DNA of 64,000 bases from Alloyangia pacifica (lineage in GTDB: Bacteria; Pseudomonadota; Alphaproteobacteria; Rhodobacterales; Rhodobacteraceae). The position numbers and the translations under genes were made by a program. Of this stretch, positions 29,223-37,546 are shown one piece after another. The number at the start of each line of letters is the position of its first letter. The stretch's first letter is position 1. Under the pieces are notes generated by a model. It ran no database searches and was not told where the DNA came from. It was given only the letters and a program-made list of their open reading frames with translations. The DNA lies in the NCBI RefSeq assembly GCF_003111685.1, contig NZ_CP022193.1, positions 62,001 through 126,000 on the forward strand, in the 5' to 3' direction.

Positions 29223-29397
29223 GTTGACGCATTGGGACGTCGCCAGCACCTGCTCCGGCAGCACCTTCTTCAGCTCTGCAGTCTCGGTCACGGACGTTTT
29301 CAGCCGCTTGGTCTCGGACACTTCCACGGCGCCATACTTTCACCGCCACTTTGCAGAACGTGGCATCGCTTATGCCGTGCTTCCGGACAGAGGCGAA
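29223..29397 (-). pseudogene. Remnant of an IS3-family OrfA transposase
   Basis: Read leftward, the sequence encodes FASVRKHGISDATFCK and, after a one-base frameshift and an in-frame TGA, KYGAVEVSETKRLKT and AELKKVLPEQVL. These match the helix-turn-helix and leucine-rich segment of IS3-family OrfA (typically RKHGISDATFYKWRAKYGG, then KRLKxLExEN). No OrfB, complete inverted repeats or target duplication was found, so it is dead. It abuts the stop codon of the sugar-transporter ATPase gene at 29404 and marks the edge of the patchwork region. Confidence 0.75.
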
Positions 29398-29403
29398 TCC
29401 CCG

Positions 29404-30477
29404 TCAATCTGCGTGGTGGGCGCGACCGGTGGAATCGAAAAGATGCAACTGGGTGGTATCGAAGCGGAGGGCCACGCTGTCCCCTGGCGCGACCTGCGAG
29501 CGTCCGCCGTCGAGCGCGATGACCGAGGTGCCGTCGCTTAGGCGGGTATGGACCAGCGTCCTGTCCCCAAGGTGCTCCACCACAGTGGCCTCACCCTTCG
29601 TGTCACCTTCGCCTGTTGTGACGTGCACCGCTTCGGGGCGTATCCCCAGCTCGTATGTGCCGCCATCCGGGATCGAAATGTTCATCGTCACGCGCGATCC
29701 GTCGCCGAGGACGGCAACAGCCTCTCTGCCAGAAATCGCCACGTCCGCTTTCATGAAGTTCATGCCCGGACTTCCGACAAAACCGGCGACAAAGCGCGAG
29801 GCAGGATAAGTGTAGACCTCCATCGGTGTGCCGATCTGCTCGATCCGGCAATTGTTGAGGATGACAATCCGGTCGGCGAGCGTCATGGCCTCGGTCTGGT
29901 CGTGGGTGACATAGATCATCGTGGCCGCGATGCGCTGGTGCAGCTGCGCGAGCTCGACCCGCGTGCGCACCCGGAGCGCAGCGTCGAGATTTGACAGCGG
30001 TTCGTCGAAGAGAAACGCCGCGGGCTCCTTGACGATCGCCCTGCCAATGGCCACCCGCTGGCGCTGCCCGCCCGACAGCTGGCTCGGGCGGCGGTCGAGA
30101 AGCGACTCCATCTCGAGGATACGCCCGGCATCCGCGACCCGGGCGGCGATGTCCTTCTCCTTCATCCCGATATTGCGCAGTCCGAAGGCCATGTTGTCGC
30201 GCACGGTCATGTGGGGATAAAGGGCGTAGTTCTGGAAGACCATCGCCACGTTTCGTTGGCCCGGGGCGAGAGCCTGGCACTCTCGACCGCCGATCAGAAG
30301 CTTGCCGCGGTCGATGGACTCGAGACCAGCGATCATGCGCAGCAGGGTGGACTTTCCCGAACCAGACGGCCCGAGAAAGGCCATGAATTCTCCCTGCTTT
30401 ACCTCGAGACTGATGTCTTTGATGACCTCGACGGCGCCGAAGCTCTTCGAGACGTTCTGCAGTGCGATATCTGCCAT
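29404..30477 (-). CDS. Sugar ABC transporter ATPase, UgpC/MsmK type
   Basis: A 357-residue CUT1-type ATPase. Walker [10 protein letters not shown] (about 36-44), signature [15 protein letters not shown], Walker [14 protein letters not shown] and the C-terminal TOBE regulatory region ([11 protein letters not shown]) are all intact. It lies 3 bases after the stop of the second permease and energises the transporter whose binding protein is encoded at 32.3-33.5 kb. In the family, one ATPase of this kind can serve several importers. Its stop codon lies directly beside a broken IS3 fragment, but the C-terminus is of normal length. Confidence 0.94.
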   Translation of the reverse strand: MADIALQNVSKSFGAVEVIKDISLEVKQGEFMAFLGPSGSGKSTLLRMIAGLESIDRGKLLIGGRECQALAPGQRNVAMVFQNYALYPHMTVRDNMAFGLRNIGMKEKDIAARVADAGRILEMESLLDRRPSQLSGGQRQRVAIGRAIVKEPAAFLFDEPLSNLDAALRVRTRVELAQLHQRIAATMIYVTHDQTEAMTLADRIVILNNCRIEQIGTPMEVYTYPASRFVAGFVGSPGMNFMKADVAISGREAVAVLGDGSRVTMNISIPDGGTYELGIRPEAVHVTTGEGDTKGEATVVEHLGDRTLVHTRLSDGTSVIALDGGRSQVAPGDSVALRFDTTQLHLFDSTGRAHHAD

Positions 30478-30480
30478 GTC

Positions 30481-31323
30481 TTACCCCTTGATCCCCGCAC
30501 TGAGCGTGATGGCCTGCGTTACCCGCCGCTGAAAGAGCAGGTAAGCGAGCGCGACAGGGAAACCGGCGAGCACGGCCGAGGCCAGCTGCCGCGCGTAATA
30601 GACGCCGAAGGCGTCACTAACTTGGGTGATGCCGACCGTGATGGTCATCATCTCGGTCCGCGTGACCGCCAGGAACGGCCAAAGGAAGGCGTTCCAGGCC
30701 CAGATGAAGGTGACGATGGAAAGCGCCGTGGTCACGCCCCAGTTCATCGGAATGTAGACCTTGGTCAGGATCCGGAACTCAGAGGCGTTGTCCATCACGG
30801 CCGCCTCGCGGAATTCTTTCGGAACCTGGTCGAAGAACTGCTTATAGACGATGATGATCACCGGGTGGATGAGTTGCGGCAGGATGATCCCCGCCCAGGT
30901 GTTCAACAGGCCCATATTCGCGATCAGCACGAAATGGTTGATGATAAGAACCTGCGTGGGGACCATGAAGCTGGCCAGGATCAGCCACCACAGCAGGCTC
31001 CGACCGGGAAACCGGAGCTGGCTGATGGCATAGCCCACCAAGAGCGAGGTGGAGACGGTCAGCACCGTTACCCCAAGGGCCGTGGCCACCGAATTCATGT
31101 ACCAGCTGCCGATCTGCGTCTCGGTCAAGGCGAACCAGTAGTGCCGTAAAGTTGGGTTCTCGGGCCAGAGTTCGATATAGGGGCGCACGACCTCGTCCTC
31201 GAGCTTGAAGGACGAGACGATGCCCCAGTAAATCGGGAAGGCCCAGATGATCGCGGCGATCACCGTCAGGATCGTGATGATCGCTCCGGCGATGTTGTAG
31301 CGTCGCGTCGTGGTCGGGGTCAT
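30481..31323 (-). CDS. Sugar ABC transporter permease, AraQ/MalG type
   Basis: A 280-residue inner-membrane permease with about six spans and the MalG-type coupling loop EFREAAVMDNASEFRILTKVYIP (its EAA segment contacts the ATPase). Six-span, N-terminal cytoplasmic topology is typical. It overlaps the upstream permease by 4 bases (ATGA) and is followed by the ATPase after 3. In the setting of a GH51 arabinofuranosidase it is likely to carry arabinose or arabino-oligosaccharides, which is inferred. Confidence 0.93.
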   Translation of the reverse strand: MTPTTTRRYNIAGAIITILTVIAAIIWAFPIYWGIVSSFKLEDEVVRPYIELWPENPTLRHYWFALTETQIGSWYMNSVATALGVTVLTVSTSLLVGYAISQLRFPGRSLLWWLILASFMVPTQVLIINHFVLIANMGLLNTWAGIILPQLIHPVIIIVYKQFFDQVPKEFREAAVMDNASEFRILTKVYIPMNWGVTTALSIVTFIWAWNAFLWPFLAVTRTEMMTITVGITQVSDAFGVYYARQLASAVLAGFPVALAYLLFQRRVTQAITLSAGIKG

Positions 31324-32213
31324 GTCTTGCGCTCCGCGAGGCGCAGAAGCTGGAAGTTCAGCACCGAAACCACGATGACGACCAGGAAGAGCACCACCGC
31401 GATGGCTGCAGCGCGCCCGCCGTCGTCACTCTGGAACGCGCGCTGGTAGATGTAGTAAACCATCACCAGATTGTCGTTCGGTCGCCCCCCTATGGAAAAC
31501 AGGTAAACTTGGTCGAAGATCTTGAGCTGAAGGATCAGCTGGATCGTCAGGACCAGCGCCGTGACGGGCCACAACAGCGGCCACGTCAGTTTCCGGAAGA
31601 CGGTCCAGCGTCCGGCATTATCCAGTTCCGCCGCCTCGTAGATTTCGGTCGGGATCGCCCTCAGACCCGCGAGAAACAACAGGATGGAGAACCCGCAGGT
31701 CCACCAGATCGTCACGAAGGCCACGGCGGGCATGAACCAGGTCGAGGTCTTGAAGATCGGCACACGATCGATGCCCAAGGCATCGAACAGATGCATGGCG
31801 ATGCCGAATTGGAAATTCAGCGTCCAGTCCCAGATCCGGTAGACCACAGAGACCGGCAGGATGTAGGGCAGGAAGAACAAGGCCAGCACGAGTGCTTGAA
31901 GACGCCCCGAGAGCCGCGTGATGCCCAAGGCGATGGCAAGCGCCACGAGCGTCCCCGGAACCACGCTGAGCAGCACGAAATAGGCCGTGTTCCAAAAGGC
32001 CGTGTCGAAGCGCCGGTCATCTGGCAGACGGGTATAGTTGTCGAGACCGGTCCATTCTGCGGTCTGCGGCCCGAAGCTGATCAGCGGCGCATCCTGAAAG
32101 GACAGGATGAACATGTCGATCGTCGGGTAGACGAAGATCAGCCCGTAGATCGCCACGAAGGGTGCGATCAGGACATAGGCGATCAGCGTGTCTTTTCTCG
32201 CGTTGCGGATCAC
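31320..32213 (-). CDS. Sugar ABC transporter permease, AraP/MalF type
   Basis: A 297-residue permease with about six spans and the EAA-loop segment IPTEIYEAAELDNAGRWTVF. It uses a GTG start at 32213, seven bases after GGAGG. It pairs with the permease encoded at 30481-31323 to form the channel. A GC-rich hairpin sits between it and the binding-protein gene upstream, as at the other transporter operons in this window. Confidence 0.93.
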   Translation of the reverse strand: MIRNARKDTLIAYVLIAPFVAIYGLIFVYPTIDMFILSFQDAPLISFGPQTAEWTGLDNYTRLPDDRRFDTAFWNTAYFVLLSVVPGTLVALAIALGITRLSGRLQALVLALFFLPYILPVSVVYRIWDWTLNFQFGIAMHLFDALGIDRVPIFKTSTWFMPAVAFVTIWWTCGFSILLFLAGLRAIPTEIYEAAELDNAGRWTVFRKLTWPLLWPVTALVLTIQLILQLKIFDQVYLFSIGGRPNDNLVMVYYIYQRAFQSDDGGRAAAIAVVLFLVVIVVSVLNFQLLRLAERKT

Positions 32214-32251
32214 GCCGGGTCCTCCAATTCGAACCTTTGGTCAGACGAAAG

Positions 32252-32273
32252 GAGGGGCACGCGCGCCCCTCCC
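32252..32273 (-). other. Intercistronic hairpin after the sugar-binding protein gene
   Basis: An 8-bp perfect stem (GGAGGGGC with GCCCCTCC) and 6-base loop lies 8 bases downstream of the binding-protein stop, before the permease genes. It has no T-run. A stabilising or attenuating role to give more binding protein than permease is likely but inferred. Confidence 0.5.
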
Positions 32274-32280
32274 GGAACCA

Positions 32281-33540
32281 TTACATGTCGTTGAGTTCGT
32301 ACTGGATTTCCTCGACTGCCTCGGCCGGATCCATCTCTCCGTTCAGCGTCGGAACAAAGTAGGTGGACATCACGTCGAACATCGGACCAGCGACGCCCGC
32401 GAATGTGCTCTGAGGGTCGAATATCATGTTCTTGGTCAGCGAGGAGTAGGTCGCATTCGGCTCCATCTGGGAATATTCCTCGGATGCCGTCACGCGCGAA
32501 TTGGCCGGAATGTGGCCCGCGGTGGCCCAGAACAGCGAGTTCTTCGACATCCAGGACATGACTTCGAGCACCGCGTCGCGCTTGGCGGTGCCATCATCCA
32601 CGCCGTTGTTCGCCGGGATCGCGAAGGCATGGCTATCGGCATAGGTCGAGGGATGGTCGAAGATCACCGGCAGTTCGACCGCGCCCCAGTCGAAGAGCCT
32701 GCCTTCGTCGCTCAGATCCTTCATCGTCGGGACTTCCCAAACGCCGTTGATCATCATCCCCGCTTCGCCCGAGGTGAAAAGCGCAACCGTCGCGGGATAG
32801 TCGGTATAGGTCGACTGCCACTTCTTATTGGTCCAATCCTGCAGCACGGACAGTGCATTCTGCAGTTTCTCAGCGTTGTCACCGGCCAGGAATTCGCCGT
32901 CGGTCAGAAGCTCGCCGTCTTGCTGGCCCATGAGCGAGTATATCGTGCGGTACATGAAGTTGCCGTCGGCTGTCACCGAGGCCAGCGGATACTCGACGCC
33001 CGCATCCTTGAGCGCGGCAAGGGTTTCTTCGAAGCCCTCGCGACTGTCGAGCCCCATGGGCGTGCCATCCTCGTTGAGCCGGCCGGCTTGCTTGAGAAGC
33101 TCTCGGTTGTAGTAGAGCACGATGGGATGCGTATCGAGCGGCACGGCGTATTGCTTGCCGTCGACCGTCACCGCGTTCCAGGTGGACTCTGCGAAATCCT
33201 CCTGGCTCAGTCCCATCTTCTCCCAGTCCGCATCAGTGATCGGCTGCAGCAAGCCTTGGCTTACGGCGAGCGGGATGCGGCTGGCGTGGTAGGCCATGAT
33301 GTCGGGGGCTTCGCCCACGGCGACCGATGTCTGAACTTTCGTGTAGAAAGGTACGCCCCATTCGAGCGTGGTCGCATCGATGGCGATCTCGCCCTCGTGT
33401 GCCGTGTTGAAGTCCTCGATCATCGACTTCAACCGTACGCCGTCGCCGCCACTCAGGAAATCCCACCAGACGACGGTCTCCTGCGCCTGGGCAGCCGTCG
33501 CAAGCGTGGCCCCGAGGACCATACTCAACACTTGTTTCAT
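32281..33540 (-). CDS. Sugar ABC transporter substrate-binding protein (arabino-saccharide type)
   Basis: A 419-residue CUT1 periplasmic binding protein. A Sec signal of about 18 residues ends ATAAQA, and the mature protein starts QETVVWWDFLSGGDGVRLKS. The aromatic-rich binding-cleft pattern fits oligosaccharide binding, with GEAGMMINGVWEVP and family features VPLDTHPIVLYYNRELL. The upstream promoter carries an operator-like element shared with the arabinofuranosidase and ArsR-type genes, tying it to arabinoside use. Confidence 0.92.
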   Translation of the reverse strand: MKQVLSMVLGATLATAAQAQETVVWWDFLSGGDGVRLKSMIEDFNTAHEGEIAIDATTLEWGVPFYTKVQTSVAVGEAPDIMAYHASRIPLAVSQGLLQPITDADWEKMGLSQEDFAESTWNAVTVDGKQYAVPLDTHPIVLYYNRELLKQAGRLNEDGTPMGLDSREGFEETLAALKDAGVEYPLASVTADGNFMYRTIYSLMGQQDGELLTDGEFLAGDNAEKLQNALSVLQDWTNKKWQSTYTDYPATVALFTSGEAGMMINGVWEVPTMKDLSDEGRLFDWGAVELPVIFDHPSTYADSHAFAIPANNGVDDGTAKRDAVLEVMSWMSKNSLFWATAGHIPANSRVTASEEYSQMEPNATYSSLTKNMIFDPQSTFAGVAGPMFDVMSTYFVPTLNGEMDPAEAVEEIQYELNDM

Positions 33541-33624
33541 TTTTCTCCTCCCAAAGAAAGGCCGGACCCCGGCCGCAGATCAACTCTACACTACTGCCGG
33601 TTCCTATCAACGATTTTGGCGGTA

Positions 33625-33643
33625 TATACCCGATATTCCGATA
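33625..33643. promoter_or_regulatory. Operator-like repeat upstream of the sugar-binding protein gene
   Basis: TATACCCGATATTCCGATA lies 85-103 bases upstream of the binding-protein start. Read on the opposite strand it matches the element at 36211-36229 in 17 of 19 positions, and 14 of 19 positions match the one at 35174-35192. It is an imperfect palindrome, as expected for a dimeric ArsR-type regulator. Confidence 0.65.
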
Positions 33644-33649
33644 CAGTCG

Positions 33650-35158
33650 TCACAGTGTGACCCGGATCACAGAATAGCTGTAGGGCGGGAGGGTCAGGCT
33701 GAGAGTGTTTCCATCTATCTTGGCACCGCTACCCTCTTGCGGCACCACCGTGTCGGGCGCCTCCATCGTGTTCCGCGCCTCCAGATAGTCGTGGTGGATC
33801 AGGGTATGGCTTGCGGTCTTCGGTGTGCCGAACCTCTCGAGCGACAGCTCGACCTCCATTGGCTCGCTCCCGTTCCGGTTGACGGCGAAGAAGGTCACGC
33901 TGCCCAAGTCGGCGTCGTGCACGCCGGCAATATCGAGGTAGCTGACCCCTGCTGCCATATCCGCGTCATAGGTCGGACAATCGACATCCAATTGCAGCGC
34001 GGTGCCGCGACCGTGGAGCGAGGCGAGCTTGAACGGATAGTAGATCGTCTGACGCCAGGCCGGACCGCCCGGGCTGGTCATGATGGGAGCGATCACGTTC
34101 ACGAGCTGCGCGATGCAGGCGATGCGCACCCGATCAGAACGACGGATGAAGGTGTTCAGGATGCAGCCCACTTGAAGCACATCCTCGAAATTGTACACAT
34201 CCTCCAGGATCGGCGGCCAGTACTTCCAATCCTTGCCTTGCAGGTAGAGCTGATCCTGCTTTCTGGTGTGATACCAGACGTTCCATTCATCGAACGAGAT
34301 CGTCACATCCTTCTTCGACCGCTTCTTGCCCTTCACGAAGTCGATCACGCCACTCACCGTGCCGATATAGCGATCCAGCTTTTCCGGGAGAGCAAGGAAG
34401 TTCGCCGTGTTCTTCTCGTAGTTCTCGAAATACATGTGCAGCGAAATGTGGTCGATATTGTCGTAGGTCTCCTCGAGCACGGTGGCCTCCCATTGCGGGT
34501 AGGTCGGCATGTCCGAGTGGGAAGATCCGCAGACCACCAGTTCGAGATCGCTGTCGAAGGCCCGCAGCGCTTTGGCCGTTTCATTGGCAAGTTGGCCGTA
34601 TTGGCGGGCCGTCTTGTGGCCGACCTGCCAGGGCCCGTCCATCTCGTTCCCCAGACACCACGTTTTCACCGCCCAAGGCTCTGCCCGCCCGTTCTTGCGA
34701 CGCAGGTCGGACCAATAGCTGCCGCCGGGGTGGTTCACGTATTCAACGAAGCTCCGGGCCTCATCGAGGCCGCGTGAGCCGAGATTGACGGCAAGCATCA
34801 TCTCGATGTTGGACTTCTCGGCCCAGTCGGCATATTCGTGAATGCCCACATGGTTGTTCTCGAGCGTCTTCCACGCGAGATCGAGCCGGGTCGGCCGATC
34901 CTCCTTCGGGCCGATACCATCCTCCCAGTTGTAGGCAGAGACAAAGTTGCCCCCCGGATAGCGGCAAATCGGCGTGTCAAGTTCGCGGACGAGGTCGATC
35001 ACGTCCTGCCGCATCCCGCTGGCATCGGCGCTGGGGTGATCGGGTTCATATATGCCGGTATACACGGCCCGACCCAGATGCTCGAGGAAAGAGCCGTAAA
35101 GCCGTTTGTCGATATCCGCGATGGTGTAGCGCGCATGCGCGGTGACACGAGCCCTCAT
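33650..35158 (-). CDS. abfA: Alpha-L-arabinofuranosidase, GH51
   Basis: A 502-residue glycoside hydrolase of family GH51, without a signal peptide, so intracellular. The acid/base is E172 in CLGNEMDG and the nucleophile E291 in ISFDEWNVWYHT. The N-terminal GSFLEHLGRAVYTGIYEPDH is typical. It removes terminal arabinofuranose from arabinan- or arabinoxylan-derived oligosaccharides after uptake. It sits between the regulator and binding-protein genes on one strand, with an operator-like element 16 bases upstream of its start. Confidence 0.95.
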   Translation of the reverse strand: MRARVTAHARYTIADIDKRLYGSFLEHLGRAVYTGIYEPDHPSADASGMRQDVIDLVRELDTPICRYPGGNFVSAYNWEDGIGPKEDRPTRLDLAWKTLENNHVGIHEYADWAEKSNIEMMLAVNLGSRGLDEARSFVEYVNHPGGSYWSDLRRKNGRAEPWAVKTWCLGNEMDGPWQVGHKTARQYGQLANETAKALRAFDSDLELVVCGSSHSDMPTYPQWEATVLEETYDNIDHISLHMYFENYEKNTANFLALPEKLDRYIGTVSGVIDFVKGKKRSKKDVTISFDEWNVWYHTRKQDQLYLQGKDWKYWPPILEDVYNFEDVLQVGCILNTFIRRSDRVRIACIAQLVNVIAPIMTSPGGPAWRQTIYYPFKLASLHGRGTALQLDVDCPTYDADMAAGVSYLDIAGVHDADLGSVTFFAVNRNGSEPMEVELSLERFGTPKTASHTLIHHDYLEARNTMEAPDTVVPQEGSGAKIDGNTLSLTLPPYSYSVIRVTL

Positions 35159-35173
35159 GCGATCTCTCCCTAA

Positions 35174-35192
35174 TGTACCCTATCTTCCGGTT
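35174..35192. promoter_or_regulatory. Operator-like repeat upstream of abfA
   Basis: TGTACCCTATCTTCCGGTT matches the element upstream of the binding-protein gene at 14 of 19 positions in the same orientation. It lies 16 bases before the abfA start, so a bound protein would block initiation. A further CCGATAT half-match lies near 35205. Confidence 0.5.
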
Positions 35193-35254
35193 TGTACCGT
35201 GTATGCCGATATGGTTGCGAGGGACGGGGGCTCCGTCAAGTGTTTTCTGGGGGC

Positions 35255-36175
35255 TCACCGCAGGCGCATGGTGATGTCCTGATCATAGTTTCCAAAACCG
35301 CGCCCGAAGATGTTCAACCCTCCGGGATGCTCGGCATCATCTCGCACGCCGATGCGGACCCGGATCGAACGGTGCCTGTCGACCTCCAGATCCGTCAACG
35401 TCACATCCGAAACCCGCAAGCCGTCAACGTAGGTACCTTCGCCGTTGATCCGCCACGTCTTGAGCTTGCCGTATTGAGACCCCGCCAGTTTCCACCAGGC
35501 GGGTGTGAAAACCCCCCGCTTGTCGCCGAAATCGCCGGGCGAAGTCCAGGTGGCGACATGAGTCCCGTTCACACTCAGCGAGATGTCGGAGGGCCAGTCG
35601 GCGGAGGTGCCCGGCACTTCGGAGCTCAGCTCCATAGAGAACTCGAGAGACTGAACCGGCTTGTTCAACAGTTTGGCATTGTTGGGAAACTGATACTCAA
35701 CAAAGCCCCTGGTGAACCAGAGGAGCCCTGCCCTCATGCGTTCGGGATCGAGAAAGGTATCGGGCACGTCGAGCAGGCCGATCACCCCCTCGGCAGAGCA
35801 CAGCCCGCAGGGAGCGGTCACTTCGACTTGCGAATAGAGACCGAGCGGCATGGATACCTCGATCTCGTCGTCGCGCACCTCCGGTCTCTGGTCGCCAAGA
35901 GCCACGAGGATCTCGGTATAGACTGGCTGACAGACCTTCTGGTTGCCCTTGCGGGCCTTCTGGATGTCGGTGGCGACAAGGCCCACGCTCTCGAGAATCT
36001 GCATGTTCGAAGAAATCGTGGACTGCGGGAGAGAGAGTTCGGCCGCGACCTGATTGACGTTCATTGGGCCGGTCTTCGCCAGAAGTTTCAGGATCGAGAT
36101 ACGTACCTCGCTCGCCAGACCTTTCAGAACATCGAACTGAGCAATCGGATCGACGACGAGCAGCTTGTTGGTCAT
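35255..36175 (-). CDS. ArsR-type winged-helix regulator of the arabinoside genes
   Basis: A 306-residue protein. Its N-terminal ArsR-like winged helix (about 8-85) has FDVLKGLASEVRISILKLLA and VNQVAAELSLPQSTISSNMQ. A cysteine pair in CGLCSAEG (about residues 122-130) sits at the start of a long C-terminal beta-rich domain (130-306) that may bind a sugar; there are no metal-binding motifs of classic ArsR. The start ATG 36175 follows no strong ribosome site. It lies directly upstream of abfA, and a 19-bp palindrome in its own promoter suggests autoregulation. The function is inferred from the position. Confidence 0.75.
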   Translation of the reverse strand: MTNKLLVVDPIAQFDVLKGLASEVRISILKLLAKTGPMNVNQVAAELSLPQSTISSNMQILESVGLVATDIQKARKGNQKVCQPVYTEILVALGDQRPEVRDDEIEVSMPLGLYSQVEVTAPCGLCSAEGVIGLLDVPDTFLDPERMRAGLLWFTRGFVEYQFPNNAKLLNKPVQSLEFSMELSSEVPGTSADWPSDISLSVNGTHVATWTSPGDFGDKRGVFTPAWWKLAGSQYGKLKTWRINGEGTYVDGLRVSDVTLTDLEVDRHRSIRVRIGVRDDAEHPGGLNIFGRGFGNYDQDITMRLR

Positions 36176-36210
36176 CTGGATGGCCTTTTCCGGCGAACAC
36201 TGGTCATATA

Positions 36211-36229
36211 TATCCGAACATCGGGTATA
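36211..36229. promoter_or_regulatory. Operator-like repeat upstream of the ArsR-type regulator gene
   Basis: TATCCGAACATCGGGTATA lies 36-54 bases upstream of the regulator start. It matches the reverse complement of the element at 33625-33643 at 17 of 19 positions. TATCCGA and TCGGGTATA form an imperfect inverted repeat. Confidence 0.65.
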
Positions 36230-36451
36230 AAAAAAGAGCCAATGCACCTTGCTCCTTCATGAGCAGGGCATGTCCGCATGGCTTGGCCTATCAGCGCGCC
36301 TCGATTCAGAGCCCCGGCCGCAGAGATCTCCATACCCGGAGATCGCAGGCCGACCATGGGTCAGCAATCAACTTGGGCCGATCGGTGGGGGCAGATCAAC
36401 GGCCACGCTGCACGACGAGGCGATCGGCGCAGACCATGCACGGCTCAGAGG

Positions 36452-37486
36452 TCAGCGGCCGGTTTCTCGTGAACCGTCTGCCGAGGATTGAACAGAGTTC
36501 CGCTCGATCAGCGGGCACTCCACCTTGATCTGGTCATGCCTGTTGGGCATGCCCCCAGCCATGTCCAGAAGCATCTCTGCCGCGATCGCCCCCATTTCCG
36601 CGTGGGGCAGGACCAATGTGGTCAGCGGAGGCCGCATGAACTGGGCGATCTCTCGATCGTCGAAGCCCACTACGGCGACGTCTTCAGGAACCCGCAATCC
36701 CAACTCGCGAAGCGCGTCATAGCAGCCGAGGGCCATCATGTCGTTGGCACAGAAAATCCCGTCGGGAGGCGTGTCCGACGCGAACAGCGCCATCGTCCCA
36801 TCGTATCCGGCCGAGGGCTCCCAGTTGCCCGGAACGACGAGCCTGGGATCGAAGGGAAGATCGTTGCTCGACAATGCCTGCCGGTAGCCGCGGAGCCGGT
36901 CGCGGGACGCGTCGATACCCTCCTCGCCATTGATAAACGCGATCTGCCGGCAGCCTGCCTCGATCAACCGCTGGGTCGCTGTCCGCCCGCCGACGAGGTC
37001 GCCCGGCAAGACAGAGGGCAGTTTGCGCTTCGGATCATAGCAATTGACCAACACAGTCGGCGTGTTGAAGAAGACCTTGGGCGGGCTGATCTGCCGCGTC
37101 AGGATGGTGCCGTATAAAAAACCCAAGACCTGCTGATGCGCCATCTGCTCGAGGATCTGGTCTTCGAGTGCCTCTTCGCCGCGCAGCACCGCCAAGGTCA
37201 CCGCGATGCCCTGTTCGAGCGCCTTCTCCCGCGCGCCATCGAACGCCAGGGACATCCAGGGATCGGAGGTGAGCTCGTCCACAACGAAGCCGATCATCTT
37301 CGACTCAACCGGCATCTTCGGCTGGCCGCGCGCCGCGAGGTGGTAGCCCAACTCTTCCGCGGCCATGCGGACCCGCTCGCGGGTGGCTTGGCTGAGCCGC
37401 GCGCCCGCGCTGCCGTTCAGGACCAGCGATACCGTCGCCTGCGAGACCCCCGCCCGCGCCGCCACATCCATCATCGTCGGTCGCAA
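36452..37486 (-). CDS. LacI-family sugar regulator
   Basis: A 344-residue LacI repressor. The helix-turn-helix is MMDVAARAGVSQATVSLVLN (about 5-24), the hinge follows, and the core effector domain has FASDTPPDGIFCANDMMALG and VPEDVAVVGFDDREIAQFMR. Initiation at TTG 37486 is favoured by AGGAGGGCGG seven bases upstream; an ATG four codons later is possible. It is the last gene of the ATPase-permease-regulator operon, so it probably senses the sugar moved by that ribose-type transporter. Confidence 0.9.
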   Translation of the reverse strand: MRPTMMDVAARAGVSQATVSLVLNGSAGARLSQATRERVRMAAEELGYHLAARGQPKMPVESKMIGFVVDELTSDPWMSLAFDGAREKALEQGIAVTLAVLRGEEALEDQILEQMAHQQVLGFLYGTILTRQISPPKVFFNTPTVLVNCYDPKRKLPSVLPGDLVGGRTATQRLIEAGCRQIAFINGEEGIDASRDRLRGYRQALSSNDLPFDPRLVVPGNWEPSAGYDGTMALFASDTPPDGIFCANDMMALGCYDALRELGLRVPEDVAVVGFDDREIAQFMRPPLTTLVLPHAEMGAIAAEMLLDMAGGMPNRHDQIKVECPLIERNSVQSSADGSRETGR

Positions 37487-37546
37487 ATGCCGCCCTCCTG
37501 TTGGCCCCCGGGCGTCTGTATACCGGCGCCCCGAGCAAGGTCTAGC

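Noticed and set aside
36311..36360. Hairpin GATCTCC/GGAGATC between the LacI-type and ArsR-type genes
   Set aside because: Only 7 bp with no T-run; it could form by chance and is not convincing as a terminator.
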